Below are positions 7,738 to 16,334 of a stretch of DNA of 32,034 bases, one piece after another (position 1 is the first letter of the stretch; each line of letters opens with the position of its first letter). Made by a program: the position numbers and the translations under genes. Source of the DNA: an uncultured Taibaiella sp. (GTDB taxonomy: Bacteria; Bacteroidota; Bacteroidia; Chitinophagales; Chitinophagaceae); the NCBI GenBank assembly GCA_937870855.1, contig CALMWT010000049.1, positions 1 through 32,034 on the forward strand. Direction: 5' to 3'. The notes below the pieces were generated by a model. It had not been told where the DNA came from. It saw only the letters and a program-made list of their open reading frames with translations, and ran no database searches.

Positions 7738-8541
7738 TTATTGCTCATTTATTTTACTGTCATTGAGTTCTACATACTGTGTTCTTTTACGCAAACGAAT
7801 ATTGAGTGCTTCCACTGCAAGCGAAAATGCTAGACAAGAGTAGATAATGCCCTTACTAATATGCTGATGAATACCCTCTGCTACCAGCACTACACCAATC
7901 ACTACAAGGAAACTAAGCGCAAGCATTTGTAGTGTGGGTTGTTTATTTATGATACGGGTTACCGGTCCGGCAAACAGCATCATTATTATAATAGAAATGA
8001 TTACCGCAATTATCATCAGGGTTACATCGTCAATTAAACCCACCGCCGTAAGTATCGAATCGAAAGAAAATACGGCATCTACTAAAATGATTTGGACAAT
8101 AACTGCTGGTAGTGTAGCAAATGTTTTTTTAGTACCCGTTTTTTCTGCTTCATCACGTTGCAGTTTATGATGTATTTCCAGGGTACTTTTTACTATGAGG
8201 AACAAACCACCAGCAAGGAGAATTATATCTTTCCAGCTTAAGGCGAGATTCGCCTCATCATCAGAAAGACTGAACGGAAAGGTTACAACAGGGTCTTTAA
8301 GACTTATGATCCAGTTGATGGCCAGCAACAGGGCACAGCGAAATACCATAGCGAGTAACAGACCAATGTTTCTTGCTAATTTTTGTTGCTTTTCAGGCAG
8401 CTTGTTAGATACGATTGAAATAAAAATGATGTTGTCAACACCAAGTACAATTTCAAGAAATGTAAGAGTAAGTAAACTAATCCAAACGCCAGGCTCGGCA
8501 AAGTTTGGCATTGCGAGGAGCATTAAGTTCATTGAGTGCAT
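7738..8541 (-). CDS. TerC family integral membrane protein
   Basis: TerC/Alx/YjbE-type proteins are multi-spanning membrane proteins tied to metal (Mn) export or loading of metal into exported proteins. The 267 residues show the two family signatures with membrane-buried acidic residues, EIVLGVDNIIFIS near 30-42 and VDAVFSFDSILTAVG near 152-166, plus seven or so hydrophobic segments. The cytosolic loop near 105-125 is charged. The start at 8541 is one of several near Mets; the Met at residue 4 is also possible. It stands 75 bases downstream of the M28 peptidase stop region on the same strand. Metal specificity cannot be read. Confidence 0.93.
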   Translation of the reverse strand: MHSMNLMLLAMPNFAEPGVWISLLTLTFLEIVLGVDNIIFISIVSNKLPEKQQKLARNIGLLLAMVFRCALLLAINWIISLKDPVVTFPFSLSDDEANLALSWKDIILLAGGLFLIVKSTLEIHHKLQRDEAEKTGTKKTFATLPAVIVQIILVDAVFSFDSILTAVGLIDDVTLMIIAVIISIIIMMLFAGPVTRIINKQPTLQMLALSFLVVIGVVLVAEGIHQHISKGIIYSCLAFSLAVEALNIRLRKRTQYVELNDSKINEQ

Positions 8542-8616
8542 ATATGGTTATGAGTGCTAAAAAAATTTAGCCAGCAAATATTAGAATAATCGCGGGCTGA
8601 AAGAAAAAATTTATGC

Positions 8617-10317
8617 CTAAAAAGTTAACTGAAGATTTATAGGTTGTCCATCGCGCAGCACAGTAACCTCTACTGTTTGCCCGGATTTAAACTTGCTCAG
8701 GGCTTCCATATAGCTTTGCATCCCCTGTATTTTATACTCCCCAAGTTGTGTGATTATATCGCCGGTCTTAATTCCTGCTTTCACGGCCGGTTTCCCTTCA
8801 GTCACACCATCCACTTTTACCCCATTATCCTGATAAGAATAATCGGGCATAATGCCGAGGGTCACTTTAAAGCGTACTTTCCCAACGGTGGTTTGCTTTG
8901 TAGGTGTGAATAATGGCTTGGGGCGCGCGTCCATCGCTTCAATAATGCTTTGAGCATAATTAAGCACTCGTACTTCGCCCAGGTAATTTATCTTATCTGC
9001 ATCATCACTGGGCTTATGATAGTCGTGGTGAATACCTGTAAAGAAAAATAGAACAGGAATACCGGCATGGTAGAATGACGTATGATCGGAAGGTCCTACA
9101 CCAGAACTATCAATCGCTACCTTAAATTCTTTTTTCGCTTTCGCTATAAACTGCCCCCATACGGGAGACGTTCCCACACCACCAATTGTAAGCGCATGAG
9201 TGCTATCATTCAATCTTCCGATCATGTCCATGTTTATCATGTAGGCAATCCGGGTGCTGTCAAGTTGCATTTCTTTTACAAATGCTTTCGATCCCAGCAA
9301 CCCAAGCTCCTCGCCAGAAAAATGAACAAAGAGATAATTGTACTTCCGGTTTTTCTTTTTCTTAATCCGCGAAGCAAGTTCTAATAATCCGGCAGTACCA
9401 CTTGCATTATCGTCGGCTCCATTGTGTATGCGGGCACGCAAGTCTTCATTTCCGGGGAGGCTGATTAAAACTCCATTCCCATCCTTTCGAACAATTGTTT
9501 TGCCTGCAAGACTACTGCCATCTTCTCCAAAACCAAGATGATCATAGTGCGCTCCGATCACAACCGTGTAAGGTGCATTATTATCAATGTAAGCAGCAAC
9601 ATTGGTACCCGTCCGGTTTCTTTTCTTTATTGCAACATTAATCTCCACCAAAACGCCTTCTTCTTTGTTCTTGATATCCCGCTCAAAAATCGGATTGCTT
9701 ACAAAAGCTATGGGAATGTCTAATGGTTCGAAATCGGATTGTGCGTTGAATTTTGGTGGATACTTTGCATTGTACGCGTCATAGAAAATGACTGCACTCG
9801 CGCCCTCATTCTTTGCATCTTTCGCTCGGTCGTACATTACTTTTTCGTAGTCAAAATGAGCATCCTCGGCTTCGCCTTTTTCCGTGTACAAAGAAATCAA
9901 CCAAATATCTCCCTGTTCAAAAACATCCGGCAACACTTCGCTTGCTATTCCCGCCGTTGTGCTTGCTGAAAATGGAAGCGGAAAGGCCTCCTCAATTTTT
10001 GTTGTAGTATTTCCGATTCTGATCAAAGTATTCTCACCAATCTCCTTTCCGTAAACGAATTGAAAAGGATATTGGTATTGCCCTTTATACGCGCCAATCT
10101 TCTCGCTCTTGTAACGTTTTTCAAGATAATCAGCAGCTTTACGCTCGCCTTCGCTATCAGTTCTTCTGCCCTCAAGTTCGTCCGATGCGAGATATTCAAT
10201 ATCTGCCTTCAAACGTTTGATCACTTTTTTGTCTGACTTGCTTTGGGCAAAATTTTCTTCTGCACCGAGCAACAGCAAAAAAGCTATAAATAAAACACTG
10301 CGATTTATTTGCTTCAT
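8617..10317 (-). CDS. Secreted M28 family metallopeptidase with PA and PDZ domains
   Basis: A 566-residue exported aminopeptidase-like zinc enzyme. The signal peptide ends near FAQS (residue 25). A protease-associated (PA) domain occupies roughly 120-225. The M28 core carries the zinc ligands in GAHYDH (~255), ADDNASG (~302), catalytic glutamates in GEELG (~335), NMDMIGR (~366) and HKPSDD (~433). A C-terminal PDZ domain (about 480-566) has KAGIKTGDIITQLG. The periplasm or cell surface is the likely site. An exact -7 box (10325-10332) places the transcript start about 4 bases before the ATG. scpB lies upstream with its own terminator, so this gene is transcribed separately. Confidence 0.94.
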   Translation of the reverse strand: MKQINRSVLFIAFLLLLGAEENFAQSKSDKKVIKRLKADIEYLASDELEGRRTDSEGERKAADYLEKRYKSEKIGAYKGQYQYPFQFVYGKEIGENTLIRIGNTTTKIEEAFPLPFSASTTAGIASEVLPDVFEQGDIWLISLYTEKGEAEDAHFDYEKVMYDRAKDAKNEGASAVIFYDAYNAKYPPKFNAQSDFEPLDIPIAFVSNPIFERDIKNKEEGVLVEINVAIKKRNRTGTNVAAYIDNNAPYTVVIGAHYDHLGFGEDGSSLAGKTIVRKDGNGVLISLPGNEDLRARIHNGADDNASGTAGLLELASRIKKKKNRKYNYLFVHFSGEELGLLGSKAFVKEMQLDSTRIAYMINMDMIGRLNDSTHALTIGGVGTSPVWGQFIAKAKKEFKVAIDSSGVGPSDHTSFYHAGIPVLFFFTGIHHDYHKPSDDADKINYLGEVRVLNYAQSIIEAMDARPKPLFTPTKQTTVGKVRFKVTLGIMPDYSYQDNGVKVDGVTEGKPAVKAGIKTGDIITQLGEYKIQGMQSYMEALSKFKSGQTVEVTVLRDGQPINLQLTF

Positions 10318-10324
10318 AGAGACA

Positions 10325-10332
10325 CAAAATTA
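10325..10332 (-). promoter_or_regulatory. -7 box TAATTTTG for the M28 peptidase gene
   Basis: Exact TAnnTTTG on the minus strand, ending 7 bases before the ATG at 10317. A TTTC at about 10352-10355 is 19 bases upstream, a fair -33 match. The predicted leader is about 4 nt. Confidence 0.6.
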
Positions 10333-10350
10333 CGGGTCTGTAAACTTTAC

Positions 10351-10382
10351 CGAAATAAAAAGTCCCGCTAAATAGCAGGACT
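10351..10382 (-). terminator. Intrinsic terminator after scpB
   Basis: Read on the minus strand, AGTCCTGCT pairs with AGCGGGACT (one mismatch) around ATTT, followed by TTTTATTT. It lies 22 bases after the scpB stop and just upstream of the peptidase promoter. Confidence 0.75.
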
Positions 10383-10403
10383 AAAACAAACAGATAAACA
10401 AAC

Positions 10404-11042
10404 TTACTTGACGGGCAATAAAGTACCATCTTCGGCAACCAGCAAAGAACCATTTTGTCCTTCGGGCAATGCGTCTGATCCATCGGTTGGTAATACAATT
10501 TCGAGGTTGGAAATATCTTTTAGCTGGGGCAAATCCGTAGGTGAATTGATGCCGAGATAATCCATAAAGTTTTTAGAAGTGGTATAAATAAGTGGCTTTC
10601 CAACCATGTCTTCGTTTCTTCCGGCTATCACAATCAGTTCTTTCTCCAGTAATTTTTGAATGGAATAATCGGCGCTTACACCGCGTATATACTCCACTTC
10701 TGCCTTAGTAATGGGTTGCTTGTAAGCTATAATAGAAAGCGTTTCCATGGCAGCAGCAGAAAGCTTTTTTATGTATTTATCGCCGTTGAGTTGCAACACA
10801 GTTTTATGAAAAGCTTTTTTAGTAAGGAACTGATAACCTCCACCCGCTTCTCTCAACTGAAAAGGGTAATACGCTGCCTCATATTTTTCCCGGATGGCAT
10901 CTATGCAAGTAACAATACGGTCTGTTTCTACAGATTGCTCCATAGCCTGCCCTATCATTTCCGTAATCTCGATTTGAGTTATCGGTCTTTCACTTGCAAA
11001 AATGAGCGCTTCTACGTGCGGCATGAGTTGTTCGATATCCAT
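10404..11042 (-). CDS. scpB: Segregation and condensation protein ScpB
   Basis: ScpB is the winged-helix (kite) subunit of the SMC-ScpAB condensin that compacts and segregates the chromosome. The 212-residue product begins HVEALIFASERPIT, the classic N-terminal winged helix, and includes SAAAMETLSIIAYKQPITKAEVEYIRGV (given here for its family pattern, residues ~112-139), which is the most conserved stretch, plus a second winged helix ending near YLGI. The tail beyond 180 is variable. A near-match -7 box (TATTTTCG, minus strand, 11067-11074) would start transcription about 20 bases before the ATG. scpA is not in the window. Confidence 0.94.
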   Translation of the reverse strand: MDIEQLMPHVEALIFASERPITQIEITEMIGQAMEQSVETDRIVTCIDAIREKYEAAYYPFQLREAGGGYQFLTKKAFHKTVLQLNGDKYIKKLSAAAMETLSIIAYKQPITKAEVEYIRGVSADYSIQKLLEKELIVIAGRNEDMVGKPLIYTTSKNFMDYLGINSPTDLPQLKDISNLEIVLPTDGSDALPEGQNGSLLVAEDGTLLPVK

Positions 11043-11236
11043 ACTTTACACTTTTACTGTTCACATCGAAAATACCAACGTGCTTTAAAAACCAGAGGAA
11101 AAGAAATGCACACGTTGTGAGTAAGTTGAAGCCTTCACACCAACCCATTTGTTGTTGCAAAGATAGGTGAGCGACGGCTTTCATCTCTGACAAGCACTGT
11201 TAAAGCAGTTGCTAAAAATCAGAGTTTAATTCCAAG

Positions 11237-12622
11237 TCAGGCATTTAGAAACAACTGAGGAACTACGCCGATCAATATTACAATAGCGCAGGTGATGCCC
11301 AACATCACTTTGTCATAACCGCTAACTTCTGAGTTAAGTTCAGGATTTCCTGGCTTAAAGTACATGGCAATGATGACACGGAAATAATAATAAGCGCTTA
11401 TTGCAGCCATAAGCAATGCGAAGATCACTAACCACAAAACTTGTCCTTGCTGCACAGCCGCGAGCAATACAAAATACTTAGCCATAAAACCACCTGTAAG
11501 CGGAATACCTGCTAGAGAAAAAAGAAATATCGCCGCAAAAAATGCTAACGCTGGTTCTTTTTTAGCAAGACCGTTGAAGCCATCGTAAGTATAATCCTTC
11601 ATTTTTAAAAGCACCGCAAATATGCCAATTGTTGCTACGCTATAAGCCACAGCATAGATGATGATGCCTTGCCAGGCGGTTGCGTTTACAGCAAGAATGG
11701 CAAACAACATAAATCCGGCCTGCGCAATGGAAGAGTAAGCCAACATTCTTTTCACGCTTTGCTGAAAGACTGCGGTAAGATTTCCTACGAGAAGGGTAGC
11801 TGCCGTGATAATCGCGATGATCATTACCCAATGATCGCTCAGGTTGCCAAATGAAGCATGGAACAAACGAAGGAAAGCAACAAAAACACCAGCTTTCACC
11901 ACCGTACTCATAAATGCTGTAAAAGGTGTTGGCGAACCGTCGTACACATCGGGGGTCCACATGTGCATGGGAGCAGCGGAAACTTTAAAACCTAACCCAA
12001 CAATTAGAAATAAAATTCCTGATAGCGCCATTGGATTGAGTGCATCAGTTTGCAACATTCGGAAACCAAGAATATTGAAAGTGCCGGTAGCGCCGTAAAG
12101 CAACGCAATTCCCATAAGTAAGATTCCCGTTGAAAAAGAACCCATCAAAAAATACTTGAGTGCTGCCTCGCTGCTTTTCAGGTTGCGCTTGTCGCTCCCT
12201 GCTAATATGTATTGGGGAATGGAAAGAATTTCTATTCCTAAAAAGAGTATCAGCAAATTATTGTAACCAGAAAGCAGATAAATACCGACTAAAATAAAGG
12301 AGATAAGTGCAAAATATTCTCCCACGTGCGAGCCAACTTTTGCAATGTCTTTTCCCATAATTAAGACATAGAGCAAAGTGCAGCCTGTCATCAGCAGATT
12401 AAACCATAACGCGAAGCTGTCGAGGCTCAGCATATTATTAAAGAAAGTCTGGGCACCTGTAGCGTTTACATTTAGGGTTTCATACACCTCCCAGATATTA
12501 ACGCCAAGCAGAAGGAGCAATAGCATAGTAGCAACAGATACTACAGACGATTTATTTTTTGACATGGCGCCCGTAAACATCATGATCACTCCTATTAAAG
12601 TTGCAGCAATTATTGCTTTCAT
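11237..12622 (-). CDS. nuoN: NADH-quinone oxidoreductase subunit N
   Basis: NuoN is one of the three antiporter-like, proton-pumping membrane subunits of respiratory complex I. The 461 residues are nearly all membrane segments, with the proton-channel lysines/glutamates in segments such as LFLGIEILSIPQYIL (~129-143) and GFKVSAAPMHMWTPDVYDGSP (~211-231) that define the Mrp-antiporter fold. The ATG at 12622 directly follows a heptameric T-rich array (12624-12658). nuoM lies 108 bases upstream. The downstream partner region contains no further nuo gene. Confidence 0.95.
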   Translation of the reverse strand: MKAIIAATLIGVIMMFTGAMSKNKSSVVSVATMLLLLLLGVNIWEVYETLNVNATGAQTFFNNMLSLDSFALWFNLLMTGCTLLYVLIMGKDIAKVGSHVGEYFALISFILVGIYLLSGYNNLLILFLGIEILSIPQYILAGSDKRNLKSSEAALKYFLMGSFSTGILLMGIALLYGATGTFNILGFRMLQTDALNPMALSGILFLIVGLGFKVSAAPMHMWTPDVYDGSPTPFTAFMSTVVKAGVFVAFLRLFHASFGNLSDHWVMIIAIITAATLLVGNLTAVFQQSVKRMLAYSSIAQAGFMLFAILAVNATAWQGIIIYAVAYSVATIGIFAVLLKMKDYTYDGFNGLAKKEPALAFFAAIFLFSLAGIPLTGGFMAKYFVLLAAVQQGQVLWLVIFALLMAAISAYYYFRVIIAMYFKPGNPELNSEVSGYDKVMLGITCAIVILIGVVPQLFLNA

Positions 12623-12623
12623 T

Positions 12624-12658
12624 AAAAGTCAAAAGTTAAAGGTCAAAATTCAAAGCTC
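12624..12658 (-). repeat. Heptameric T-rich array before nuoN
   Basis: On the plus strand five 7-base units run without a gap: AAAAGTC, AAAAGTT, AAAGGTC, AAAATTC, AAAGCTC. On the coding strand this reads as T4-N3 units ending one base before the nuoN ATG. It belongs to the same family as the arrays at 15505, 17819, 29198, 29284 and 29331. Confidence 0.75.
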
Positions 12659-12730
12659 ATTGTCGTATCTCCGTCAATTGTATTAATGCTCCCATCCACA
12701 ATAAAAAATGGTTTACTGATACTTGTTAGG

Positions 12731-14173
12731 TTACGGCACCATCATTTGCGCCACTCCCTGCGTTAGCGCAAGCAATGGCTTCGGATAAACACCCAAAAAC
12801 AAAACCAATACAACTATCATTGCCATCGCCACACTTTCGTTTAGTGTCATGTCTTTCGCAACAAGCATTGGGGTTCTATTGCCAAACGCAGTCTTTTGTA
12901 CCATGTTCAAAGTGTAAACCGCACCCAGTATCATGCCTAATCCTGCTACTGCCATAAATGTTATGTTGTATGCTGACGCGCTTTGGAATATTCCGTGAAA
13001 AAGCATGAACTCACCGACAAACCCATTGGTTAGTGGCAAGGCAATATTTGCAAGTGAAATCAAAACCAATGCTATTGCCATTTGAGGTGCAGAAGAAGCC
13101 ATTCCGCCCAGCTTAGTCATGTCGCGCGTACCCCAGCGGCTTTCTACCATACTAACAATTATCCACATCCCGGTTATGTTTATACCGTGATTAAACATCT
13201 GCACCATAAGTCCATGCATACCCACTTGTGTATTTGCGAACGCAGCAGCACACATCAATCCCATGTGTGCAATAGACGAATAAGCGACTAAACGTTTCAG
13301 ATCAGTTTGTACGATGGCAAGCAACGATGCGTAAACAATACCAATAATGGAAAGAATGATAATGGTATTAGACCAAAATGCAACACCATCTGGCACCACG
13401 GGGAACAACCATCTAAGAACTGCAAACATTCCCATCTTTACCATCAATGCACTGAGAATAATAGTTACAGAAGTGGGAGATTGCTCGTAAGTATCAGGCT
13501 GCCAGGTGTGAAAAGGAAACACGGGCATCTTTATAGCAAACGCAATGAAAATGAGCCAAAATAACCAGCTCTGTGTTTCGGGGTTAAGTGCAGTTCCGGC
13601 ACGGGTAATGTTTGCCCATGAGTAACTATTGGTTCCGGGATTAAGAGAAGCGAGGTAAATTAAACCAGCGAGCATTAGTAAGCTACCCGCGAAAGTGTAA
13701 ACGAAAAACTTAAAGGTAACAAGGATTCTTTTTTCACCACCCCACCGCGAGCAAAGGAAATAAACAGGTATCAATGCAAGCTCCCAAAAAACATAAAACA
13801 GAAGCGCATCGTGTGCAAGAAATACGCCGGTAATTCCTGCTTGAGTGAGTAACATTAACCCATAAAAACTCCACGGGTTTTCCATCTCATTATTCCAGTT
13901 GGCAATAATTACTATCGGCATTACTATACCTGTAAGTAAACAAAGCATGGCACTCATACCGTCTGCATACAAGCTGTATTCACTGCCAAGTTGCGGAATC
14001 CATTGCATACTGAAACTGAGCGGTGCACTCATCGTTTCGTAAGCCATATAAGCTGAAAGTGCCGTAGTTGCCAGCGCGCTTATCAAAGCCAGTCCTTTAG
14101 TGTTGGTTCCTCTTACAAAAAAGCTCAGAACACCAAAGAGGAGCGGTATAAAAATTAACGAAGATAAAATCAT
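12731..14173 (-). CDS. nuoM: NADH-quinone oxidoreductase subunit M
   Basis: NuoM is the second antiporter-like proton-pumping subunit of complex I. 480 residues with about 13 membrane segments. The hallmarks are visible: FYVFWELALIPVYFLCSRWGG (membrane glutamate, ~127-147), AFAIKMPVFPFHTWQPDTYEQSP (~210-232, Lys channel) and YSSIAHMG (~293-300). Normally nuoL precedes nuoM; here only a 380-base spacer and a sugar kinase gene lie upstream, and an exact -7 box stands 11 bases before the ATG. So nuoM-nuoN appears to be its own transcription unit. Confidence 0.96.
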   Translation of the reverse strand: MILSSLIFIPLLFGVLSFFVRGTNTKGLALISALATTALSAYMAYETMSAPLSFSMQWIPQLGSEYSLYADGMSAMLCLLTGIVMPIVIIANWNNEMENPWSFYGLMLLTQAGITGVFLAHDALLFYVFWELALIPVYFLCSRWGGEKRILVTFKFFVYTFAGSLLMLAGLIYLASLNPGTNSYSWANITRAGTALNPETQSWLFWLIFIAFAIKMPVFPFHTWQPDTYEQSPTSVTIILSALMVKMGMFAVLRWLFPVVPDGVAFWSNTIIILSIIGIVYASLLAIVQTDLKRLVAYSSIAHMGLMCAAAFANTQVGMHGLMVQMFNHGINITGMWIIVSMVESRWGTRDMTKLGGMASSAPQMAIALVLISLANIALPLTNGFVGEFMLFHGIFQSASAYNITFMAVAGLGMILGAVYTLNMVQKTAFGNRTPMLVAKDMTLNESVAMAMIVVLVLFLGVYPKPLLALTQGVAQMMVP

Positions 14174-14183
14174 AATGGCTGCG

Positions 14184-14191
14184 CAAAAGTA
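14184..14191 (-). promoter_or_regulatory. -7 box TACTTTTG for nuoM
   Basis: Exact TAnnTTTG on the minus strand, 10 bases before the ATG at 14173. A TTTC some 20 bases further upstream is a partial -33 element. Predicted leader about 7 nt. Confidence 0.6.
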
Positions 14192-14431
14192 AGCAGTATG
14201 ATGAAGAAAAGAAAGGTATTTATACCCAGCAAAAGGAGTAGTCTGTTACATCGAATTTGTGCCATTTACTTGTATGTAAAAAGAAACTGACAATCATTAA
14301 ATCCCGCACTATGGGTTAAGCCGGTAGTTGTCCGCGTGTTTACATTTGACCAGACAAATTTCTGATTGTATTTATTTAACCGATTGCGCTTTACAGGAAT
14401 AAAAAACTGGACAAGCAAACAGTGAGTAAAC

Positions 14432-14462
14432 AGCCTGGGTATCCACCCAGGCTTTATTTTAT
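14432..14462 (+). terminator. Rightward terminator-like hairpin without a known gene
   Basis: AGCCTGGGT (14432-14440) pairs perfectly with ACCCAGGCT (14445-14453), loop ATCC, followed by TTATTTTAT. It points rightward, but no plus-strand gene lies upstream, so an unannotated small RNA from about 14370 is possible. Confidence 0.7.
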
Positions 14463-14544
14463 CCCAAAAAAATCCTCGAAAATCTATGGCTCCAAAAAAT
14501 AGAAGTGCTGCATTTAGCAACACTGTAATCAATCAGTACCGAAA

Positions 14545-14572
14545 ATATTAATCTCTTAGACGAGATTAATAT
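14545..14572 (-). terminator. AU-rich hairpin over the kinase stop codon
   Basis: ATATTAATCTC (14545-14555) pairs perfectly with GAGATTAATAT (14562-14572). The loop contains the kinase stop. On the minus strand it is followed by TTTTC. It may act as a weak terminator or 3'-end stabiliser. Confidence 0.4.
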
Positions 14573-15479
14573 CAAAGTTTACCAGTTCCACAAACATATC
14601 AATCCTCGCATCTATTTCTTCGCTGGTTAGTTCCTGCAAACGCGTAGGTCCAAATTTTTCAACACAAAAACTAGCCATTGCTGAACCCACAATAATTGCG
14701 TTCTTCATGTTTTCAAAAGAAATGTCTTTGGTACGTGCCAGATGACCGATGAAGCCGCCCGCAAAAGTATCGCCTGCGCCAGTGGGGTCAAATACATCTT
14801 CCAGTGGTAGGGCTGGTGCGTAGAAAACATTTTTGCCATGAAACAACAATGCGCCGTGTTCACCTTTCTTAATGATTAAAAACTTTGGCCCCATTGCCTG
14901 GATTTTTGCGGCAGCCTTCACCAAAGAATATTCGCCACTAAGCTGGCGCGCTTCGCTATCGTTCACCAGCAACACATCCACCATGCCGATTGCCTGTTTC
15001 AGCTCGTCCAAAGCTACTTCCATCCAAAAGTTCATGGTATCCATCACTATCAACTTTGGGCGTGTCTTTAGTTGATTGATTACACTCATCTGCACAGCAG
15101 GAACAAGATTTCCGAGCATCAGAAATTCACAATCCTGATAACTTTCCGGCAATTGCGGATTAAAATCAGCAAGTACATTTAAGTCTGTTACCAGTGTGTC
15201 GCGGCTATTCATATCCATGTGGTAGCGGCCACTCCAAAAAAAGCATTTACCATCTTTCACTACTTCCACACCTTCAAAATCAACACCTCTTTCCTTCAGT
15301 GCCTCTATTTCATTTTGCGGAAAATCGCCCCCTATAATTGATACTTGTTTTATAGGCTCGGTAAAGTTAGATGCAGACCATGCCACGTAAGTGGCGGAGC
15401 CGCCTATGATGCGATCTACTTTTCCAAACGGTGTTTCCAGGGCATCAAAAGCTATAGAGCCAACTACTATCAAGGACAT
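14556..15479 (-). CDS. PfkB family carbohydrate/nucleoside kinase
   Basis: A 307-residue ribokinase-fold kinase. The N-terminus MSLIVVGSIAFDALETPFG and IIGGSATYVAWSASNF (~28-43) form the substrate-binding glycine motif; the C-terminal PfkB signature DPTGAGDTFAGGF near 229 includes the catalytic aspartate and anion hole. I start at 15479 because a longer frame would translate a low-complexity heptamer array (KIQNSEFKIQN), a common misannotation. Substrate cannot be assigned; relatives in Bacteroidota are called sugar or adenosine kinases. It is divergent from the nucleotidyltransferase gene with 62 bases between starts. Confidence 0.9.
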   Translation of the reverse strand: MSLIVVGSIAFDALETPFGKVDRIIGGSATYVAWSASNFTEPIKQVSIIGGDFPQNEIEALKERGVDFEGVEVVKDGKCFFWSGRYHMDMNSRDTLVTDLNVLADFNPQLPESYQDCEFLMLGNLVPAVQMSVINQLKTRPKLIVMDTMNFWMEVALDELKQAIGMVDVLLVNDSEARQLSGEYSLVKAAAKIQAMGPKFLIIKKGEHGALLFHGKNVFYAPALPLEDVFDPTGAGDTFAGGFIGHLARTKDISFENMKNAIIVGSAMASFCVEKFGPTRLQELTSEEIDARIDMFVELVNFDINLV

Positions 15480-15501
15480 ACTGCTAAAATTTGCGCGAAG
15501 A

Positions 15502-15509
15502 TAATTTTG
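15502..15509 (+). promoter_or_regulatory. -7 box TAATTTTG for the nucleotidyltransferase gene
   Basis: Exact TAnnTTTG whose TTTTG is the first unit of the heptamer array. Transcription from about 15513 would give a leader made of the array and ending at the ATG at 15542. Confidence 0.5.
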
Positions 15510-15539
15510 AATTTTGAATTCTGAATTTTGAATTTTGAG
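15505..15539 (+). repeat. Heptameric TTTTGAA array before the nucleotidyltransferase gene
   Basis: Five units with G at 15509, 15516, 15523, 15530 and 15537, an exact 7-base period; the third unit has TTCTGAA. The array ends two bases before the ATG at 15542. Confidence 0.8.
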
Positions 15540-15541
15540 GG

Positions 15542-16255
15542 ATGAAAGCCATGATATTCGCCGCCGGATTAGGTACACGTTTGAAACCTTTTACTGATCA
15601 TCATCCAAAAGCGCTTGCAGAAGTAAATGGCAAAACTTTGCTGGAGCATTCTATAAAATACCTACAGCGTTTTGGTATTGAAGATGTAATTGTAAATGTG
15701 CATCACTTTGCCGATCAGATAGAGGAAGTAATTAAAGAAAACAGTGGATTCGGAAGCTGGGTTACGTTATCGGATGAGCGCAATGAAGTGTTGGAAACCG
15801 GAGGTGGACTAAAAAAAGCAGTCTCCTATTTTGAAGGTGAAGAAAATTTTGTCGTAATCAATGTGGACGTACTAACAAATCTTGATCTCGGAAAAATGAT
15901 TGAAACTCATCTGCAAACCGGAGGCATTGCTACATTAGCAGTTATGGAGCGAAACTCATCGCGACAACTGTTGTTTGATGAACACATGGTGTTGTGTGGT
16001 TGGACTAATAATAATTCCGGTGAACAAAAAATAGCCCGTGAGTCACTATCCATGAAACCATTTGCCTTCAGTGGTATGCAGGTCATTTCGCAAGAAATAT
16101 TTACCATGCCATTTGAGGGGAAATTTTCTATGATAGATGTATATCTTCATTTCGCTAAAACAAAAATTGTAAAAGGCTACAACCACAGCGGCAATATTTT
16201 CATAGATGTGGGCAAACCTGAAAGCCTTGAAAAAGCCGGTTATTTATTTGAATAA
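15542..16255 (+). CDS. Sugar-1-phosphate nucleotidyltransferase (MurU/RmlA-like)
   Basis: Transfers a nucleotide from NTP to a sugar-1-phosphate. The glycine-rich NTP-binding motif FAAGLGTRLKPFT is at 6-18, the lysine motif PKALAEVNGKTLLEHSI follows, a metal-binding aspartate sits in VVINVDVLTN (~104-113), and FSMIDVYLHFA plus FIDVGKPESLEKA close the fold. 237 residues is the short form typical of MurNAc-1-P uridylyltransferase MurU and of kinase-linked mannose/heptose transferases; the exact sugar is not known. No extra acyltransferase domain. It begins directly after the heptamer array and has an in-array -7 box. Confidence 0.88.
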   Translation: MKAMIFAAGLGTRLKPFTDHHPKALAEVNGKTLLEHSIKYLQRFGIEDVIVNVHHFADQIEEVIKENSGFGSWVTLSDERNEVLETGGGLKKAVSYFEGEENFVVINVDVLTNLDLGKMIETHLQTGGIATLAVMERNSSRQLLFDEHMVLCGWTNNNSGEQKIARESLSMKPFAFSGMQVISQEIFTMPFEGKFSMIDVYLHFAKTKIVKGYNHSGNIFIDVGKPESLEKAGYLFE

Positions 16256-16307
16256 CTACACTGAAAACATTTTTTAAATTTTTCCTTTTTCCTTTCAATT
16301 AATAATA

Positions 16308-16315
16308 TACCTTTG
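16308..16315 (+). promoter_or_regulatory. -7 box TACCTTTG for rpmI-rplT
   Basis: Exact TAnnTTTG, 19 bases before the rpmI ATG, in an AT-rich spacer with pyrimidine tracts. Transcription would start near 16319. No infC gene precedes rpmI here, so the pair has its own promoter. Confidence 0.65.
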
Positions 16316-16334
16316 CCATCCCAAAATTGAGACC

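Larger units (their letters stand above)
14174..14555. other. Spacer between nuoM and the PfkB kinase
   Basis: 382 bases without a convincing gene. An 88-codon minus-strand frame (14266-14532) has no family resemblance and crosses a terminator, so it is not called. The spacer holds the nuoM -7 box (14184-14191), a rightward terminator-like hairpin (14432-14462), and an AU-rich hairpin at the kinase stop (14545-14572). Confidence 0.6.

Noticed and set aside
8556..8571. Hairpin GCTAAA-AAAA-TTTAGC between terC and the M28 gene
   Set aside because: Six weak pairs with no proper T-run; too weak to call a terminator.
14266..14532. 88-codon minus-strand frame between nuoM and the kinase
   Set aside because: Composition is not protein-like, it spans a clear terminator hairpin and no homology is recognised.
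15480..15578. N-terminal extension of the PfkB kinase
   Set aside because: It translates the heptamer array (SLKIQNSEFKIQN) and would overlap the divergent gene; the family N-terminus begins at 15479.
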